Source: Alphaproteobacteria bacterium
GTDB lineage: Bacteria > Pseudomonadota > Alphaproteobacteria > Micropepsales > Micropepsaceae
Assembly: GCA_013697055.1 (NCBI GenBank)
Contig: JACCXK010000184.1
Coordinates: forward strand, 1 to 45,061
Direction of reading: 5' to 3'
Length of the DNA stretch: 45,061 nt
Of this stretch, positions 7,414 through 15,510 are shown piece after piece. Position 1 is the stretch's first letter. Each line of letters begins with the position of its first letter. Position numbers and translations under genes: made by a program. The notes below the pieces were generated by a model, which was given only the letters and a program-made list of their open reading frames with translations, ran no database searches and was not told where the DNA came from.

Positions 7414-7590
7414 CTACCACTCGTCGATCCTGCGGTGTTCCTGCTCCATCGCCGCGCGGTGCATGCGAGTGTAGTTGCAGGCAGCGACTTCCGCGTCCGA
7501 AAGATCCGGCGGCAAGGGCGGCGCGATGGCGGTGGGGACGCGCCTTGCCCCCGCGAAAATGCGCCGCAGCAGCCTAGGCAATGGAGGCAC
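7414..7590 (-). CDS. Small hypothetical protein (58 residues)
   Basis: A leftward frame from a GTG at 7590 to a TAG at 7414. The first ATG is internal, so a non-ATG start is required. The C-terminal part, PPLPPDLSDAEVAACNYTRM then HRAAMEQEHRRIDEW, reads like a genuine soluble helical protein, and it ends in a natural-looking acidic/aromatic tail. The start overlaps the 3' end of the frame at 7756-7574 by 17 bases, suggesting translational coupling. No family recognised. Confidence 0.4.
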   Translation of the reverse strand: MPPLPRLLRRIFAGARRVPTAIAPPLPPDLSDAEVAACNYTRMHRAAMEQEHRRIDEW

Positions 7591-7756
7591 CGGCTAGGGA
7601 ACCCCTGGCAACCTCCCCCACGCGGCGGTCGGCCTGGGTGACATTTATCGTATGGGTACCGCACAGCGTGTAAGCATAGGCCAGTGCGGCGATGTCAGTG
7701 TCGGCGTCGAAGTCACGCACAGAGACGATGAACGCCTTCTTGTCCAGGAGGGTCAT
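7574..7756 (-). CDS. Small hypothetical protein (60 residues)
   Basis: Chosen start is the ATG at 7756 (MTLLDKKAFIVSVRDFDADT); the longer frame to 7846 adds a Pro/Arg-rich stretch that looks non-coding. The pattern of a beta strand (AFIVSVRDFDA), a helix (TDIAALAYAYTL) and another strand (THTINVTQADRRVGEVA) fits a family of small alphaproteobacterial proteins that describe themselves by a ...D..AL..A..L.....IEVWQ..R.IG... ending. The resemblance is from memory. First gene of the probable three-gene leftward unit ending at 7190. Confidence 0.5.
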   Translation of the reverse strand: MTLLDKKAFIVSVRDFDADTDIAALAYAYTLCGTHTINVTQADRRVGEVARGSLAGASIA

Positions 7757-7927
7757 TTTATACTGTTCCAACGGAGCGATACCTCCCAAGTGCGAGCGGG
7801 AGCGCGGACAAGGTTCTGAGGGTTGTCCCGGAGGTCTCTCAACCACCAGCGCTCGGATGCGGCTGGTGACAGGCGAAGCATAGCATGCCCCATGGCCGCC
7901 GCCTAACCGCTCGTACTTGATCGCTGC

Positions 7928-8005
7928 GAATGACCGCTATTGGCGCAAAGCGGACCTAGGACGAGCCAGGGCGGAATGGCTAGTCCTGACCCAAAGCGGA
8001 CATTC
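7928..8005. repeat. Two-hairpin intergenic repeat, copy 5
   Basis: Left hairpin GACCGCTATTGGCGCAAAGC with the closing arm broken at CGGACCTAGG; right half GCTAGTCCTGACCCAAAGCG followed by GACATTCG. It lies directly 5' of the truncated LysR fragment and may mark the point of truncation. Confidence 0.85.
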
Positions 8006-8126
8006 GTCCCTACGAGCCCTAGCCACCCGATCCCGCCTGGTTAGGCCGTCTCGGCCTTCCAGGCTGCCGCGAAGACATCGCGTGCGAACGTCGTACCCGC
8101 GACGTGCTCGGTACGCGACGCTTCAG

Positions 8127-8381
8127 TTGCCAGGTGCGCTACACCTCAATAGCGCGCAGACCTACGAAGCCGCTGCCCTCGCGGGCCTTGGCCTGATTCA
8201 GGCGCCACTCTTGGGGGTTGGCCGATACTTGGAGAGTGGCGCGCTTGTGGAGATCCTGCCCGATTTTCGCCGCCGGGCGCTCGCCGTGTCCCTCGTGGTG
8301 GCACATCGGAGCAATCTGTCGCGCCGGGTCCGCGCATTCATGAAGTGGATCGAAGAGGTGCTGACGCCGTATCTGGAATAG
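8127..8381 (+). pseudogene. 3' remnant of a LysR-family regulator
   Basis: The 84 codons before the stop match the last third of the LysR substrate-binding domain: LHLNSAQTYEAAALAGLGLI, then a VGRYLESGALVEILPDF block and the final HRSNLSRRVRAFMKWIEE helix. The DNA-binding half and the first part of the effector domain are absent. The upstream sequence is a short GC-rich stretch and repeat copy 5, so the gene lost about 200 codons. It cannot act as a regulator. The frame is open further upstream but without homology. No target gene partner is visible nearby. Confidence 0.8.
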
Positions 8382-8421
8382 AGACACGAACCAGTGAGTA
8401 GCTGCGTAATCGAACTTGGCT

Positions 8422-8497
8422 GAATGTCCGCTTTTGGCGCAAAGCGGACATTGGACCCACCAGGTTTGAATGAGCGCTTTTGACCCAATGGGGCAAT
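8422..8497. repeat. Two-hairpin intergenic repeat, copy 6
   Basis: Left hairpin is perfect (TGTCCGCTTT / AAAGCGGACA around TGGCGC). The right half is decayed at its closing arm (TTTTGACCCAATGGGGCAAT). Located between the LysR remnant and the ECF sigma gene. Confidence 0.85.
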
Positions 8498-8619
8498 CGG
8501 GCTCAAGCAGCAGGCCGCTGGACGAAAATCAGGTCCGCGCCAACTTTTTCTTTGAAAGATATGCGCTAGCGGGAGGACTATTACTCTGACGGCTGGCGGA
8601 GTGGCTTAGATTGGCACCT

Positions 8620-9117
8620 ATGGCGATCCGGCATGATTTTGATCTGATCGCGCGAGACCACGGCGCCATGATAAGGCGTATTGCCGCTAGCTATGAAGCG
8701 AACCCGCATCTGGCCGAGGAATTGGTCCAGGAAATCCATTTTGCGCTGTGGCGGGCGTTGCCCGCCTTTCGCGGCGACGCATCCGTACGAACCTTCGTGG
8801 CGCGGATCGCCACTAATCGAGCCATTACCCATGTGGCGCGTGCCTTGAAATCGCCGCCGTCCCTCGAACTGAACGAGCAAATCCCAGCTCCTGGCGATGA
8901 TCCCGAAAGAAAGGCCATCGCCCTCAGCGACCAGGCCCACCTTATGGCCGCGGTGCGGCGCCTGCCGCTATCACACCGGCAGGCTGTAACGCTGGCGCTG
9001 GAAGGGCTCGCCCCGAAAGAGATAGCCGACTTCCTGGGTCTTACTCCAAACGCTGTCGCTGTCCGCCTGTCGCGGGCCAAGGACCTACTTCGCAACCTTA
9101 TAGGAGCTACGCCATGA
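8620..9117 (+). CDS. ECF-type RNA polymerase sigma factor
   Basis: 165 residues from the ATG at 8620 (an in-frame TTG at 8611 adds only MAP). Region 2 is visible as LAEELVQEIHFALWRALPAF, with the RTFVARIATNRAITHVAR end that contacts the -10 element. Region 4 is LPLSHRQAVTLALEGLAPKE followed by the recognition helix IADFLGLTPNAVAVRLSRAKD. There is no region 3, as expected of group 4 (ECF) sigma factors. The stop overlaps the ATG of a four-helix membrane protein (ATGA at 9114), the usual sigma/anti-sigma arrangement. No dedicated promoter motif could be assigned with confidence. The regulon is unknown. Confidence 0.9.
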   Translation: MAIRHDFDLIARDHGAMIRRIAASYEANPHLAEELVQEIHFALWRALPAFRGDASVRTFVARIATNRAITHVARALKSPPSLELNEQIPAPGDDPERKAIALSDQAHLMAAVRRLPLSHRQAVTLALEGLAPKEIADFLGLTPNAVAVRLSRAKDLLRNLIGATP

Positions 9118-9710
9118 TCAAGGACGCTTACTGGGACGAGCTTGGTATCGCTTGGCGCGCGGTCCATCCCGAAACTGAAATAATCATCCCACGCCTTCAG
9201 GAGCGCCTGCGAAGGCAATCTGTTCTGATCACGGGAAGTGTGGTCGCGGGACTGCTGTTCGGCTTTGCCGGTGCTCTGGTGGGTGCGTACTCTGTCTGGC
9301 GTGGTTGGACCATTGGGCTAGGGAATTTTGTCGCGCGGGGTATCGTCCTGGTGGCGGTCTCGGCAATCCCCGCTGTTGCTGCCGTGAGACTACTGCCTGT
9401 CATGTCAGGCGACCACGCCAAGGCGTTGCCAGAAATGATCAATCTTACCATTGCTCGTGCGGAAAGGCAGTTGGTGGCGATCCGGCTTGGATTGCTGACT
9501 TGCGCCGTTTGGGCGGCGCTGGAGGTGGCGGGCATGGCTTTTCGTGCTTATTCCCGCAGGCCGCCTGCGATGCCGCTGGTCCTGGAATTGGCGGTGCTAG
9601 CGATCCTGGCAATCGTAGCGCTAGGCTTCTTTTTCTACGAACGCCATATCGACAAAACCCGGAAAAAGTTCCGCTACTTAAAGGATACTCTCACGGGCGG
9701 CAGCGCCTAG
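9114..9710 (+). CDS. Four-helix membrane protein, putative anti-sigma factor
   Basis: 198 residues. A cytoplasmic N-terminal segment of about 36 residues (MIKDAYWDELGIAWRAVHPE...) is followed by four membrane helices at about 37-60, 72-96, 121-143 and 153-175 and a basic tail (ERHIDKTRKKFRYLK). It is translationally coupled to the ECF sigma gene. By position and by the short soluble N-terminus ahead of the membrane helices it is likely to be the anti-sigma factor that holds the sigma at the membrane, but no zinc-type (HxxxCxxC) anti-sigma motif is present. The role is inferred from context. Its end overlaps by 4 bases the end of the convergent TVP38 gene. Confidence 0.65.
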   Translation: MIKDAYWDELGIAWRAVHPETEIIIPRLQERLRRQSVLITGSVVAGLLFGFAGALVGAYSVWRGWTIGLGNFVARGIVLVAVSAIPAVAAVRLLPVMSGDHAKALPEMINLTIARAERQLVAIRLGLLTCAVWAALEVAGMAFRAYSRRPPAMPLVLELAVLAILAIVALGFFFYERHIDKTRKKFRYLKDTLTGGSA

Positions 9711-10531
9711 AGGTTATCGACGGGAAAGAAGGGTCCTAGCGTCGTCTGGTGAATAGGAATGTCCGCTTCTGGCGCAAAGCGGCCATTGGGCAGACCAGAG
9801 CGGAATGACCGCTTTTGACCCAAAGCGGACATTTGCGCCCGGACATTCTGACGCCCGGGACCGCTGTACTCCGACGGGCTATTTCGCACACTTAACCCAG
9901 CGACCTTCCGGTCCGCCGAAGCGCAAATTGATCCTGCTAACCCGAAAGCTAGCAGCAGGCATGCCCACATCCATTTGCCTTGGGCATCCACGATTTCGCC
10001 ACCGGACGCCCCGATTGCCACCTGCGCAAAGGTCATCGGTAGCATCCCCGCGAACGAGCCCAACAGGTAGTCTCGCCAAGATATATTAGTGAGCGCGAGG
10101 GCTGTGTTGACGACGCTGTGGGGAACCGGAACCAACCGGACCACCGCTACCGCGCGCCAACCTCCCCTTTCTGCCTTCTCAACGAGCCGACCTATTGTTG
10201 GCCCTCTGTCTAGAACTCCCGCGAATCCCATTAGGCGTACGGCTGCGAAGCCTGCGCTGGCCCCCAGCATCGCCCCTACAATCGCCCATACCGCCCCCCA
10301 AACGAATCCGAATAGCATGCCCGCTGCCAGCCCCAGGACGGCTCGGGGCACGAAAAGGATGCTCGCAACAACCTGCAGAAATACGAAGATGATAGGGGCG
10401 AACGGGTTTCCCAATATCGCGTTGCGAATAGCTAACGGGTGGATTTCATGGCGATAAACCACTGCTCCGGCAATGCCCGCCGCGACTATTATAGCTAGGG
10501 CTATTCGTATGCCGAATTTCACAATTCTCAT
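9707..10531 (-). CDS. TVP38/TMEM64-family (VTT domain) membrane protein
   Basis: 274 residues. The VTT/DedA-like core is clear: an N-terminal helix, then FAPIIFVFLQVVASILFVPR, the G-rich AVLGLAAGMLFGFVWGAVWA segment, and the family motif region VAVVRLVPVPHSVVNTALAL before the last helices. Such proteins sit in the inner membrane and are linked to lipid scrambling; the substrate here is unknown. The conserved fold ends near residue 215 (DRKVAGL). The remaining about 55 residues are encoded by repeat copy 7 (QMSALGQKRSFRSGLPNGRF and onward). The repeat has therefore replaced or extended the natural C-terminus. Convergent with the putative anti-sigma gene. Confidence 0.85.
   Translation of the reverse strand: MRIVKFGIRIALAIIVAAGIAGAVVYRHEIHPLAIRNAILGNPFAPIIFVFLQVVASILFVPRAVLGLAAGMLFGFVWGAVWAIVGAMLGASAGFAAVRLMGFAGVLDRGPTIGRLVEKAERGGWRAVAVVRLVPVPHSVVNTALALTNISWRDYLLGSFAGMLPMTFAQVAIGASGGEIVDAQGKWMWACLLLAFGLAGSICASADRKVAGLSVRNSPSEYSGPGRQNVRAQMSALGQKRSFRSGLPNGRFAPEADIPIHQTTLGPFFPVDNL
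9757..9833. repeat. Two-hairpin intergenic repeat, copy 7 (inside a reading frame)
   Basis: Left hairpin TGTCCGCTTCTGGCGCAAAG with CGGCCATT; right hairpin perfect (ACCGCTTT / AAAGCGGACAT around TGACCC). Unlike the other copies it lies within an open frame, supplying the C-terminal residues of the TVP38-family protein. Confidence 0.9.
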
Positions 10532-10558
10532 TTTCTCTAGGGGCAGACCAATTCTAAC

Positions 10559-10589
10559 TGAATGCCCTCCATTGGCGCAAAGCGGACGC
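10559..10589. repeat. Half copy of the intergenic repeat (copy 8)
   Basis: Only a left-hairpin relic remains: TGAATGCCCTCCATTGGCGC followed by AAAGCGGACG. The opening arm is mutated and no right half follows. Confidence 0.6.
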
Positions 10590-10681
10590 GGGATTTAGAC
10601 GACAACTTGTCAGATTAACAAACTGAAATGGCTACTGAACCACGCGAGTACTAAGCTGCGCCAAAAATGGGGGACTGGGAA

Positions 10682-11503
10682 ATGCGCGCTTCCATCATAT
10701 TTTTGATGTTGTTCACCGTACCAATCGCGGTCTCTGCCCAGCCCAACACCGTCACAGTAACTACCGCTTGCACCAATCCCGGCCCTCCTGCAGAGGTGTC
10801 GCCGCCTGCAACCCCAAGTATCGCAGCTGGAACAGCCGCCGCTCGCAATCGGGAATTTGCACTCGCTCGCGCGAACTTCAGTCCGCTCGCTGAGCAAGGC
10901 AATACGGATGCGCAACGTGCGATGGGGCAACTGCTCATGCAGGATTGCACCGGGATGCAGGACAAGCCAGCGGCAGTTGCGTGGCTCACAAAAGCGGTTG
11001 CTTCCGGAAACGTCGTAGCTGAAATCCAGCTTGCCCGAGCGTATTTGCGGGGATTGGGCGTGACGCAGGACGATAGCAAAGCATTCGCGCTTTACAGCCA
11101 AGCAGCTGCCACGGGCAATCCGATTGCGCAAATGGAGGTCGGATACATGTATGGTGCCGGACGTGGTGTGCCTGAGGACAAATTCCTGGGGCTGCAGTGG
11201 AGCGTTAAGGCAGCGGAACAGGGAAATGCCATCGCCCTTTCAAACGTGGCTCGGGCTTACATCAAGGGCGAAGTGTTGGCCCGCAACGTCGATCGCGCGG
11301 CCTATTTCTCAGCACTCGCCGACCAACGCGCCACCTTGGCAGACCGCATCGAAACCATGATGACTACACAAGAAATCAAGCAAGCAGCCAGTGTCGATAA
11401 TATGGACCGGCAAGCGAAGCGGGCAAAGAGTTGGTCGCCAGGCCCCGGCAGTCTTAAAGACGTACTCTCCGAAGCAGAAGAGTTCCGCCGTATTCACGGC
11501 TGA
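10682..11503 (+). CDS. Secreted Sel1-repeat protein
   Basis: 273 residues from the ATG at 10682, which follows a purine-rich GGGGGACTGGGAA and gives a clean signal peptide (MRASIIFLMLFTVPIAVSAQ). Five or so Sel1-like helical repeats run from about residue 60 to 215. Examples are NTDAQRAMGQLLMQDCTGMQ, VVAEIQLARAYLRGLGVTQD, PIAQMEVGYMYGAGRGVPED and AIALSNVARAYIKGEV. Sel1 repeats bind peptides or proteins, so the product is likely a periplasmic scaffold; the partner is unknown. Two cysteines lie in the Pro-rich segment before the repeats. A single-gene unit between two repeat copies. Confidence 0.8.
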   Translation: MRASIIFLMLFTVPIAVSAQPNTVTVTTACTNPGPPAEVSPPATPSIAAGTAAARNREFALARANFSPLAEQGNTDAQRAMGQLLMQDCTGMQDKPAAVAWLTKAVASGNVVAEIQLARAYLRGLGVTQDDSKAFALYSQAAATGNPIAQMEVGYMYGAGRGVPEDKFLGLQWSVKAAEQGNAIALSNVARAYIKGEVLARNVDRAAYFSALADQRATLADRIETMMTTQEIKQAASVDNMDRQAKRAKSWSPGPGSLKDVLSEAEEFRRIHG

Positions 11504-11887
11504 CACCGAAAGGCTTCCCCGCATCGTCCGGATGACTGCAGGGAATGACCGCTTATGGCGCAAAGCGGACATTGTGCTCACCAGGGCGGAATGGCCGCTC
11601 CTGACCCAAAGCGGACATACCCAATCATTGGGCTCTCGTGATTAGGTACCTACGCACGCGAAGGAGTTGCTTGCGAAGTTGCGGACTATTTTAGCCCAAC
11701 TCAGGGCGTATAAAGCCGTGACGCGCAGGTGAAATGGATGCGGCGGCTACGAAGTAGCACCCGGGTCGTCACCCATATGGGCCGACACCGTGGCCGCGCC
11801 ATCGCGCCGCACATCCCAGCGTCTACTATGCTGGTTTGAGGCGTTATACGGGACAGGTGACTTTCCTGCGATTTGCGAAGGTGAACT
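11504..11887. other. Intergenic stretch with repeat copy 9
   Basis: Apart from the repeat at 11543-11619 no gene is recognised here. The last 60 bases contain a possible -10 (TACTAT near 11824) and the ribosome binding site AAGGTGA of the porin gene. Confidence 0.5.
11543..11619. repeat. Two-hairpin intergenic repeat, copy 9
   Basis: Left hairpin GACCGCTTATGGCGCAAAGC / GGACATT, spacer GTGCTCACCAGGGCGGAA, right hairpin GGCCGCTCCTGACCCAAAGC / GGACAT. Confidence 0.9.
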
Positions 11888-13189
11888 ATGAGAGCGGGGA
11901 TACTGTTTTTGTACCTTTTAGCACCATGCGCAGCGTTCGCGGCCGACGTAACCGAAGATTGGGCAATTCACGGCCAGGCCACCGGCATCGAGCAATATCA
12001 TCCCGCATTCCGTTCGGCCTATCGCGGCACCAACAGTCTAGATCCCGGCAGCCGGGGCAATGAGACGGTGAATCTCACTGCCTATGCCGGATGGCGGCCC
12101 TGGGACGGCGGCGAGGCCTGGGCAGATCTAGAAATGGACCAGGGCTTTGGCCTGTCGAACACCCTTGGCGTGGCGGCCTTTACCAATGGCGAAGGATCCA
12201 AGGTCGGCAAGGCTGTTCCCTATCTGCGGCTGCACCGGCTGTTCTTCCGCCAGAGTTTCGATCTGGGCGGCGAAGCAGGCACATTGGAAAGCCAGGCCAA
12301 TCAGCTGGCCGGCAGCCGCAGCGCCGACAATGTTATCCTCACCTTGGGCAAATTCTCACCCGGTGATGTGTTCGATACAAATGACTATGCCCACGATCCG
12401 ATGCACGACTTCCTCAACTGGGCGGTGATCGATGCCGGACCCTGGGACTATGCCGCCGATGCCTGGGGCTACAGCTATGGCGGGGCGGTGGAGTGGAGTT
12501 TTTCGGATTGGACCCTGAGGGGCGGCCTATTCGACCTGTCGCGGGTACCCAATGGAACAGAGCTGACGCGCGGCTTCGGCCAATATCAGCTGGACGGCGA
12601 GGTCGAGCGCCGCGTGACGTTGTTCGGCCGCTCCGGTAAGATAAAGCTGCTGGGATTTGCTAGCCGGGGCCGCATCGGCGATTACACCGACGCGGTCAAC
12701 TTGGCGGTATCGACGCACAGGCCTGCCGATATTTCCCTGGTTCGCCGCGGCGCATGGAAAACCGGCATGTCGCTTAACCTGCAGCAGGCGCTGAGCGACG
12801 ATCTGGGTTTCTTCCTGCGCGCCACCTTGAATGATAGCAGCAAGGAAGGCGAAGAATTTACCGACATGGCCAACAGCATCCTGGGCGGCCTGTCATTGAG
12901 TGGACAATCCTGGGGCCGCAAGGACGACACGGTGGGCCTTGCCATCGAAAGCGGCGGCATCTCGGACGCGGGCAAGCGCTTCTTTGCCGCCGGCGGGCTT
13001 GGCATCCTGATTGGCGACGGACGCCTCGATCACTATGAACGCGAAAATGTGATCGAAACCTATTACGCAGCCAAATTGTGGGATGGCATCACAGGAACGC
13101 TTGACTACCAGTTCATCGCCAATCCCGCCTATAATGCCGACCGCGGTCCCGTATCAGTATTCGGCGTACGCTTGCACGGAGACATTTAG
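11888..13189 (+). CDS. OprB-type carbohydrate porin
   Basis: 433 residues with a signal peptide (MRAGILFLYLLAPCAAFAAD). The mature protein opens with the DWAIHGQATGIEQYHPAFRS beta strand typical of OprB porins, then has alternating amphipathic strands with aromatic girdles. Further family blocks are LSNTLGVAAFTNGEGSKVGK, LRLHRLFFRQSFDLGGE, LGKFSPGDVFDTNDYAHDP and the FLNWAVIDAGPWDYAADAWG segment. It ends in a beta strand (VSVFGVRLHGDI). It should be an outer-membrane channel. A ribosome binding site (AAGGTGA) precedes the ATG. Only 71 bases separate it from the NRAMP-related gene. This suggests a two-membrane uptake pair, so its real solute may be a metal chelate rather than a sugar (inference). 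Confidence 0.85.
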   Translation: MRAGILFLYLLAPCAAFAADVTEDWAIHGQATGIEQYHPAFRSAYRGTNSLDPGSRGNETVNLTAYAGWRPWDGGEAWADLEMDQGFGLSNTLGVAAFTNGEGSKVGKAVPYLRLHRLFFRQSFDLGGEAGTLESQANQLAGSRSADNVILTLGKFSPGDVFDTNDYAHDPMHDFLNWAVIDAGPWDYAADAWGYSYGGAVEWSFSDWTLRGGLFDLSRVPNGTELTRGFGQYQLDGEVERRVTLFGRSGKIKLLGFASRGRIGDYTDAVNLAVSTHRPADISLVRRGAWKTGMSLNLQQALSDDLGFFLRATLNDSSKEGEEFTDMANSILGGLSLSGQSWGRKDDTVGLAIESGGISDAGKRFFAAGGLGILIGDGRLDHYERENVIETYYAAKLWDGITGTLDYQFIANPAYNADRGPVSVFGVRLHGDI

Positions 13190-13260
13190 CAGCGGCTCGC
13201 AGGGGATCGCCCGCTGGGTGAATCGCTAAAAGTCTAGTCTGCAGGAGGATCGCCCGTCTC

Positions 13261-14556
13261 ATGTCTCAGCCCCCATCCAAGTCCCGTCTAAAAACCCGCG
13301 TGCATAGCGCGCCTCTACTCAAGCAGCTGGGGCCCGGCCTGATCACCGGGGCTGCCGACGACGATCCCAGCGGCATTGCCACCTACAGCCAAGGCGGCGC
13401 CCAGTTCGGCTTCCACCTCCTATGGACCATGCTGCTGACCTTCCCGCTGATGGCGGCAATCCAGATGGTTAGCGCGCTGGTTGGCCGGGTTACCGGAAAG
13501 GGCCTAGCCGCCAATATGGGTGAGGTCCTGCCACGCCCGTTAGTGCTGGGCCTGCTGTCGCTGCTGTTCATCGCCAATACGATAAATGTCGGGGCGGACC
13601 TAGCTGCCATGGCGGAAGCGGCCAACCTGGTCGCGGGGCTGAATCAGCATGCCCTGACCATCCTCTTCGCGCTGTTGTCATTGGGATTACAGCTGTTCAT
13701 TCCCTACCGGCGCTATTCGCGGTTCCTGATGGTGCTGACTTTCAGCATGTTCGCTTATGTCGCATTGATGTTCCTTTTGCCACTGGACTGGAGGCAGATC
13801 GGCGCGGGGATGCTGGGCCTGCATCCGAACCTGACCGAAAGCGCAGCAACAACTATCGTGGCGATCTTCGGCACCACCATCAGCCCTTATCTCTTTTTCT
13901 GGCAGAGCGCCCAAGAAGTCGAGGAAGTGGACCAGAATGACGATGAGCATCCCTTGATCGAGCGGCCGCGCGAAGGACGAGCGGCCATTTCGCGCATCCG
14001 GGTGGACACCATAGCCGGTATGCTGGCATCGAACTTGGTGGCGCTTGCCATAATGATCGCGACCGCCGCCACTTTACATGCGCATGGGGTAACCACAATC
14101 GACACCGCCGCCCAAGCGGCCAGCGCGCTGAAGCCTATCGCCGGGCAATATGCTTTTGCCCTATTCAGTATCGGCATCATCGGCACGGGATTATTGGCGA
14201 TACCGGTCCTCGCGGGATCGACTGGGTATGCGGTGGCAGAAGCGGCTGGATGGAAGACGGGCCTCGACAACATGCCGTGGCAGGCCCGAGGCTTTTATTC
14301 AGTGATCGGTGCAGCGGTGCTGCTGGGCCTGGGCATTGACTGGTCGCCGCTGGACCCGATTAAGGCGCTGTATTGGAGCGCGGTGCTCAACGGCGTTATT
14401 GCCGTCCCGATGATGGGGGCACTGATGATAGTGGCTAGCAGCCGGCGCAAAATGGGGAAATTCCGGGCCGGTTGGGTTTTGGGCGGGCTGGGCTGGCTCG
14501 CTACTGCGGTCATGGGGGCAGCTGCGATCACTATGATATATGTGAGCCTAAAATAG
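13261..14556 (+). CDS. NRAMP-related metal transporter
   Basis: 431 residues, about 11 membrane helices. The first-helix motif reads GAADDDPSGIATYSQ (D35 P36 S37 G38) where classical NRAMP proteins have DPGN. The sixth-helix region is GTTISPYLFFWQSAQEVEE (about 204-222) and lacks the metal-binding Met of the classical MPH motif. Both changes point to the divergent NRAMP-related branch, whose members include Mg-type transporters; the ion cannot be assigned from sequence. A GGAGG sits 12 bases before the ATG, a slightly long spacing. It lies directly after the OprB porin gene, probably co-transcribed. Confidence 0.85.
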   Translation: MSQPPSKSRLKTRVHSAPLLKQLGPGLITGAADDDPSGIATYSQGGAQFGFHLLWTMLLTFPLMAAIQMVSALVGRVTGKGLAANMGEVLPRPLVLGLLSLLFIANTINVGADLAAMAEAANLVAGLNQHALTILFALLSLGLQLFIPYRRYSRFLMVLTFSMFAYVALMFLLPLDWRQIGAGMLGLHPNLTESAATTIVAIFGTTISPYLFFWQSAQEVEEVDQNDDEHPLIERPREGRAAISRIRVDTIAGMLASNLVALAIMIATAATLHAHGVTTIDTAAQAASALKPIAGQYAFALFSIGIIGTGLLAIPVLAGSTGYAVAEAAGWKTGLDNMPWQARGFYSVIGAAVLLGLGIDWSPLDPIKALYWSAVLNGVIAVPMMGALMIVASSRRKMGKFRAGWVLGGLGWLATAVMGAAAITMIYVSLK

Positions 14557-14927
14557 GAAGGTTGCGAGATCTCAAAAATCGCTCGGTCGTCGCGGATCGC
14601 AGGGATTCCAAATGTCCGCTTTTGGCGAAAAGCATACATTGGATTGGATAGGGCGAAATGGCCGCATCTGACCCAAAGCGGACATCCAACCGTCGTCGGC
14701 GGCTTCCATGACACCCAAACTGACGGAAGCGCTCGCGGAGCAGTGACCCTTCAAACGCGCCACGATATCGAGGAGGTGAAACTAATTCCGACAATCGAGC
14801 ACAACCAATGCCGGGCCGGAATCACAGTGCCTAGGGTCCGACGAAATGTGCGTAACGCTGTACGATAATCCTACGAACGACAAGCAAAGGATTATGACGC
14901 GGATCGCGACCATATATTCGCTTTCAA
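14557..14927. other. Intergenic stretch with repeat copy 10
   Basis: The repeat occupies 14611-14686. The rest (14687-14927) shows no gene, RNA or hairpin I can support; a 74-codon frame that starts in the repeat is considered spurious. Confidence 0.45.
14611..14686. repeat. Two-hairpin intergenic repeat, copy 10
   Basis: Left hairpin ATGTCCGCTTTTGGCGAAAA with decayed arm GCATACATT; right half GGCCGCATCTGACCCAAAGC / GGACAT. Located just after the NRAMP-related gene. Confidence 0.85.
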
Positions 14928-15260
14928 TTACCGCAGCGCAGCCGTCTCTACCGGTTTAGAAACGGTGCGCAGGTCCGCTTCGGTTTGCGCTAACGTTTGC
15001 GAAGAAAGTCCACCATTTGATATTGCCCCTACGACGCGCAAGCTCATGGATTTAAACATCGGGTAATGCTTGTCCTCCAACAGACCGGGGATGTCCCTGC
15101 GCAGAACCGATGCCGTTGTGCTGTACGCAGCCAACTGTTCAATGGGTGTATCAAGAGTGAAATGGGTCGGATCAATCTCCCGACGTTGCTCTGGCCCAAC
15201 GCCTGCACATCCGGCCAAAGCCACGAGCGAAATCAAAGTCACTGTGATTCGATATCCCAT
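14928..15260 (-). CDS. Small lipoprotein, unknown
   Basis: 110 residues from the ATG at 15260; the frame is open further upstream into repeat copy 11 but the lipoprotein signal settles the start. MGYRITVTLISLVALAGC has a textbook lipobox (LAGC, Cys-18) followed by AGVGPEQRREIDPTHFTLDT. The mature part is helical with a central conserved-looking YSTTASVLRRDIPGLLEDKH. Residue +2 is Ala, so transport to the outer membrane is plausible. No known domain. Separated by repeat copy 11 from the next leftward gene upstream. Confidence 0.6.
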   Translation of the reverse strand: MGYRITVTLISLVALAGCAGVGPEQRREIDPTHFTLDTPIEQLAAYSTTASVLRRDIPGLLEDKHYPMFKSMSLRVVGAISNGGLSSQTLAQTEADLRTVSKPVETAALR

Positions 15261-15397
15261 AGCAGGCCCCCCAGGAACCGCGGTGATCCTACTTGGGGGA
15301 ATGTTAACAACGGCTGCTCGAGGTATTTGCAATTTTAGGGATGACACCAATTTCATCCTGCCAGTAACAGCGCTACCGCCGGTTTGTTGCAGTCTCC

Positions 15398-15473
15398 CAA
15401 TGACCGCTTTTGGCGCAAAGCGGACATTGGCCCCCCGGCCCGGAGTGACCGCTCTTGACCCAAAGCGGACATT
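15398..15473. repeat. Two-hairpin intergenic repeat, copy 11
   Basis: Left hairpin GACCGCTTTTGGCGCAAAGC / GGACATT, spacer TGGCCCCCCGGCCCGGA, right hairpin GACCGCTCTTGACCCAAAGC / GGACATT. It separates two leftward genes encoding exported proteins. Confidence 0.9.
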
Positions 15474-15510
15474 CAAAGATGGGAAAGGCAAGCAGAGAGC
15501 CAGGCGTTGA

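Noticed and set aside
14644-14868. 74-codon rightward frame after the NRAMP-related gene
   Set aside because: Begins in repeat copy 10, lacks a ribosome binding site and any recognisable sequence.
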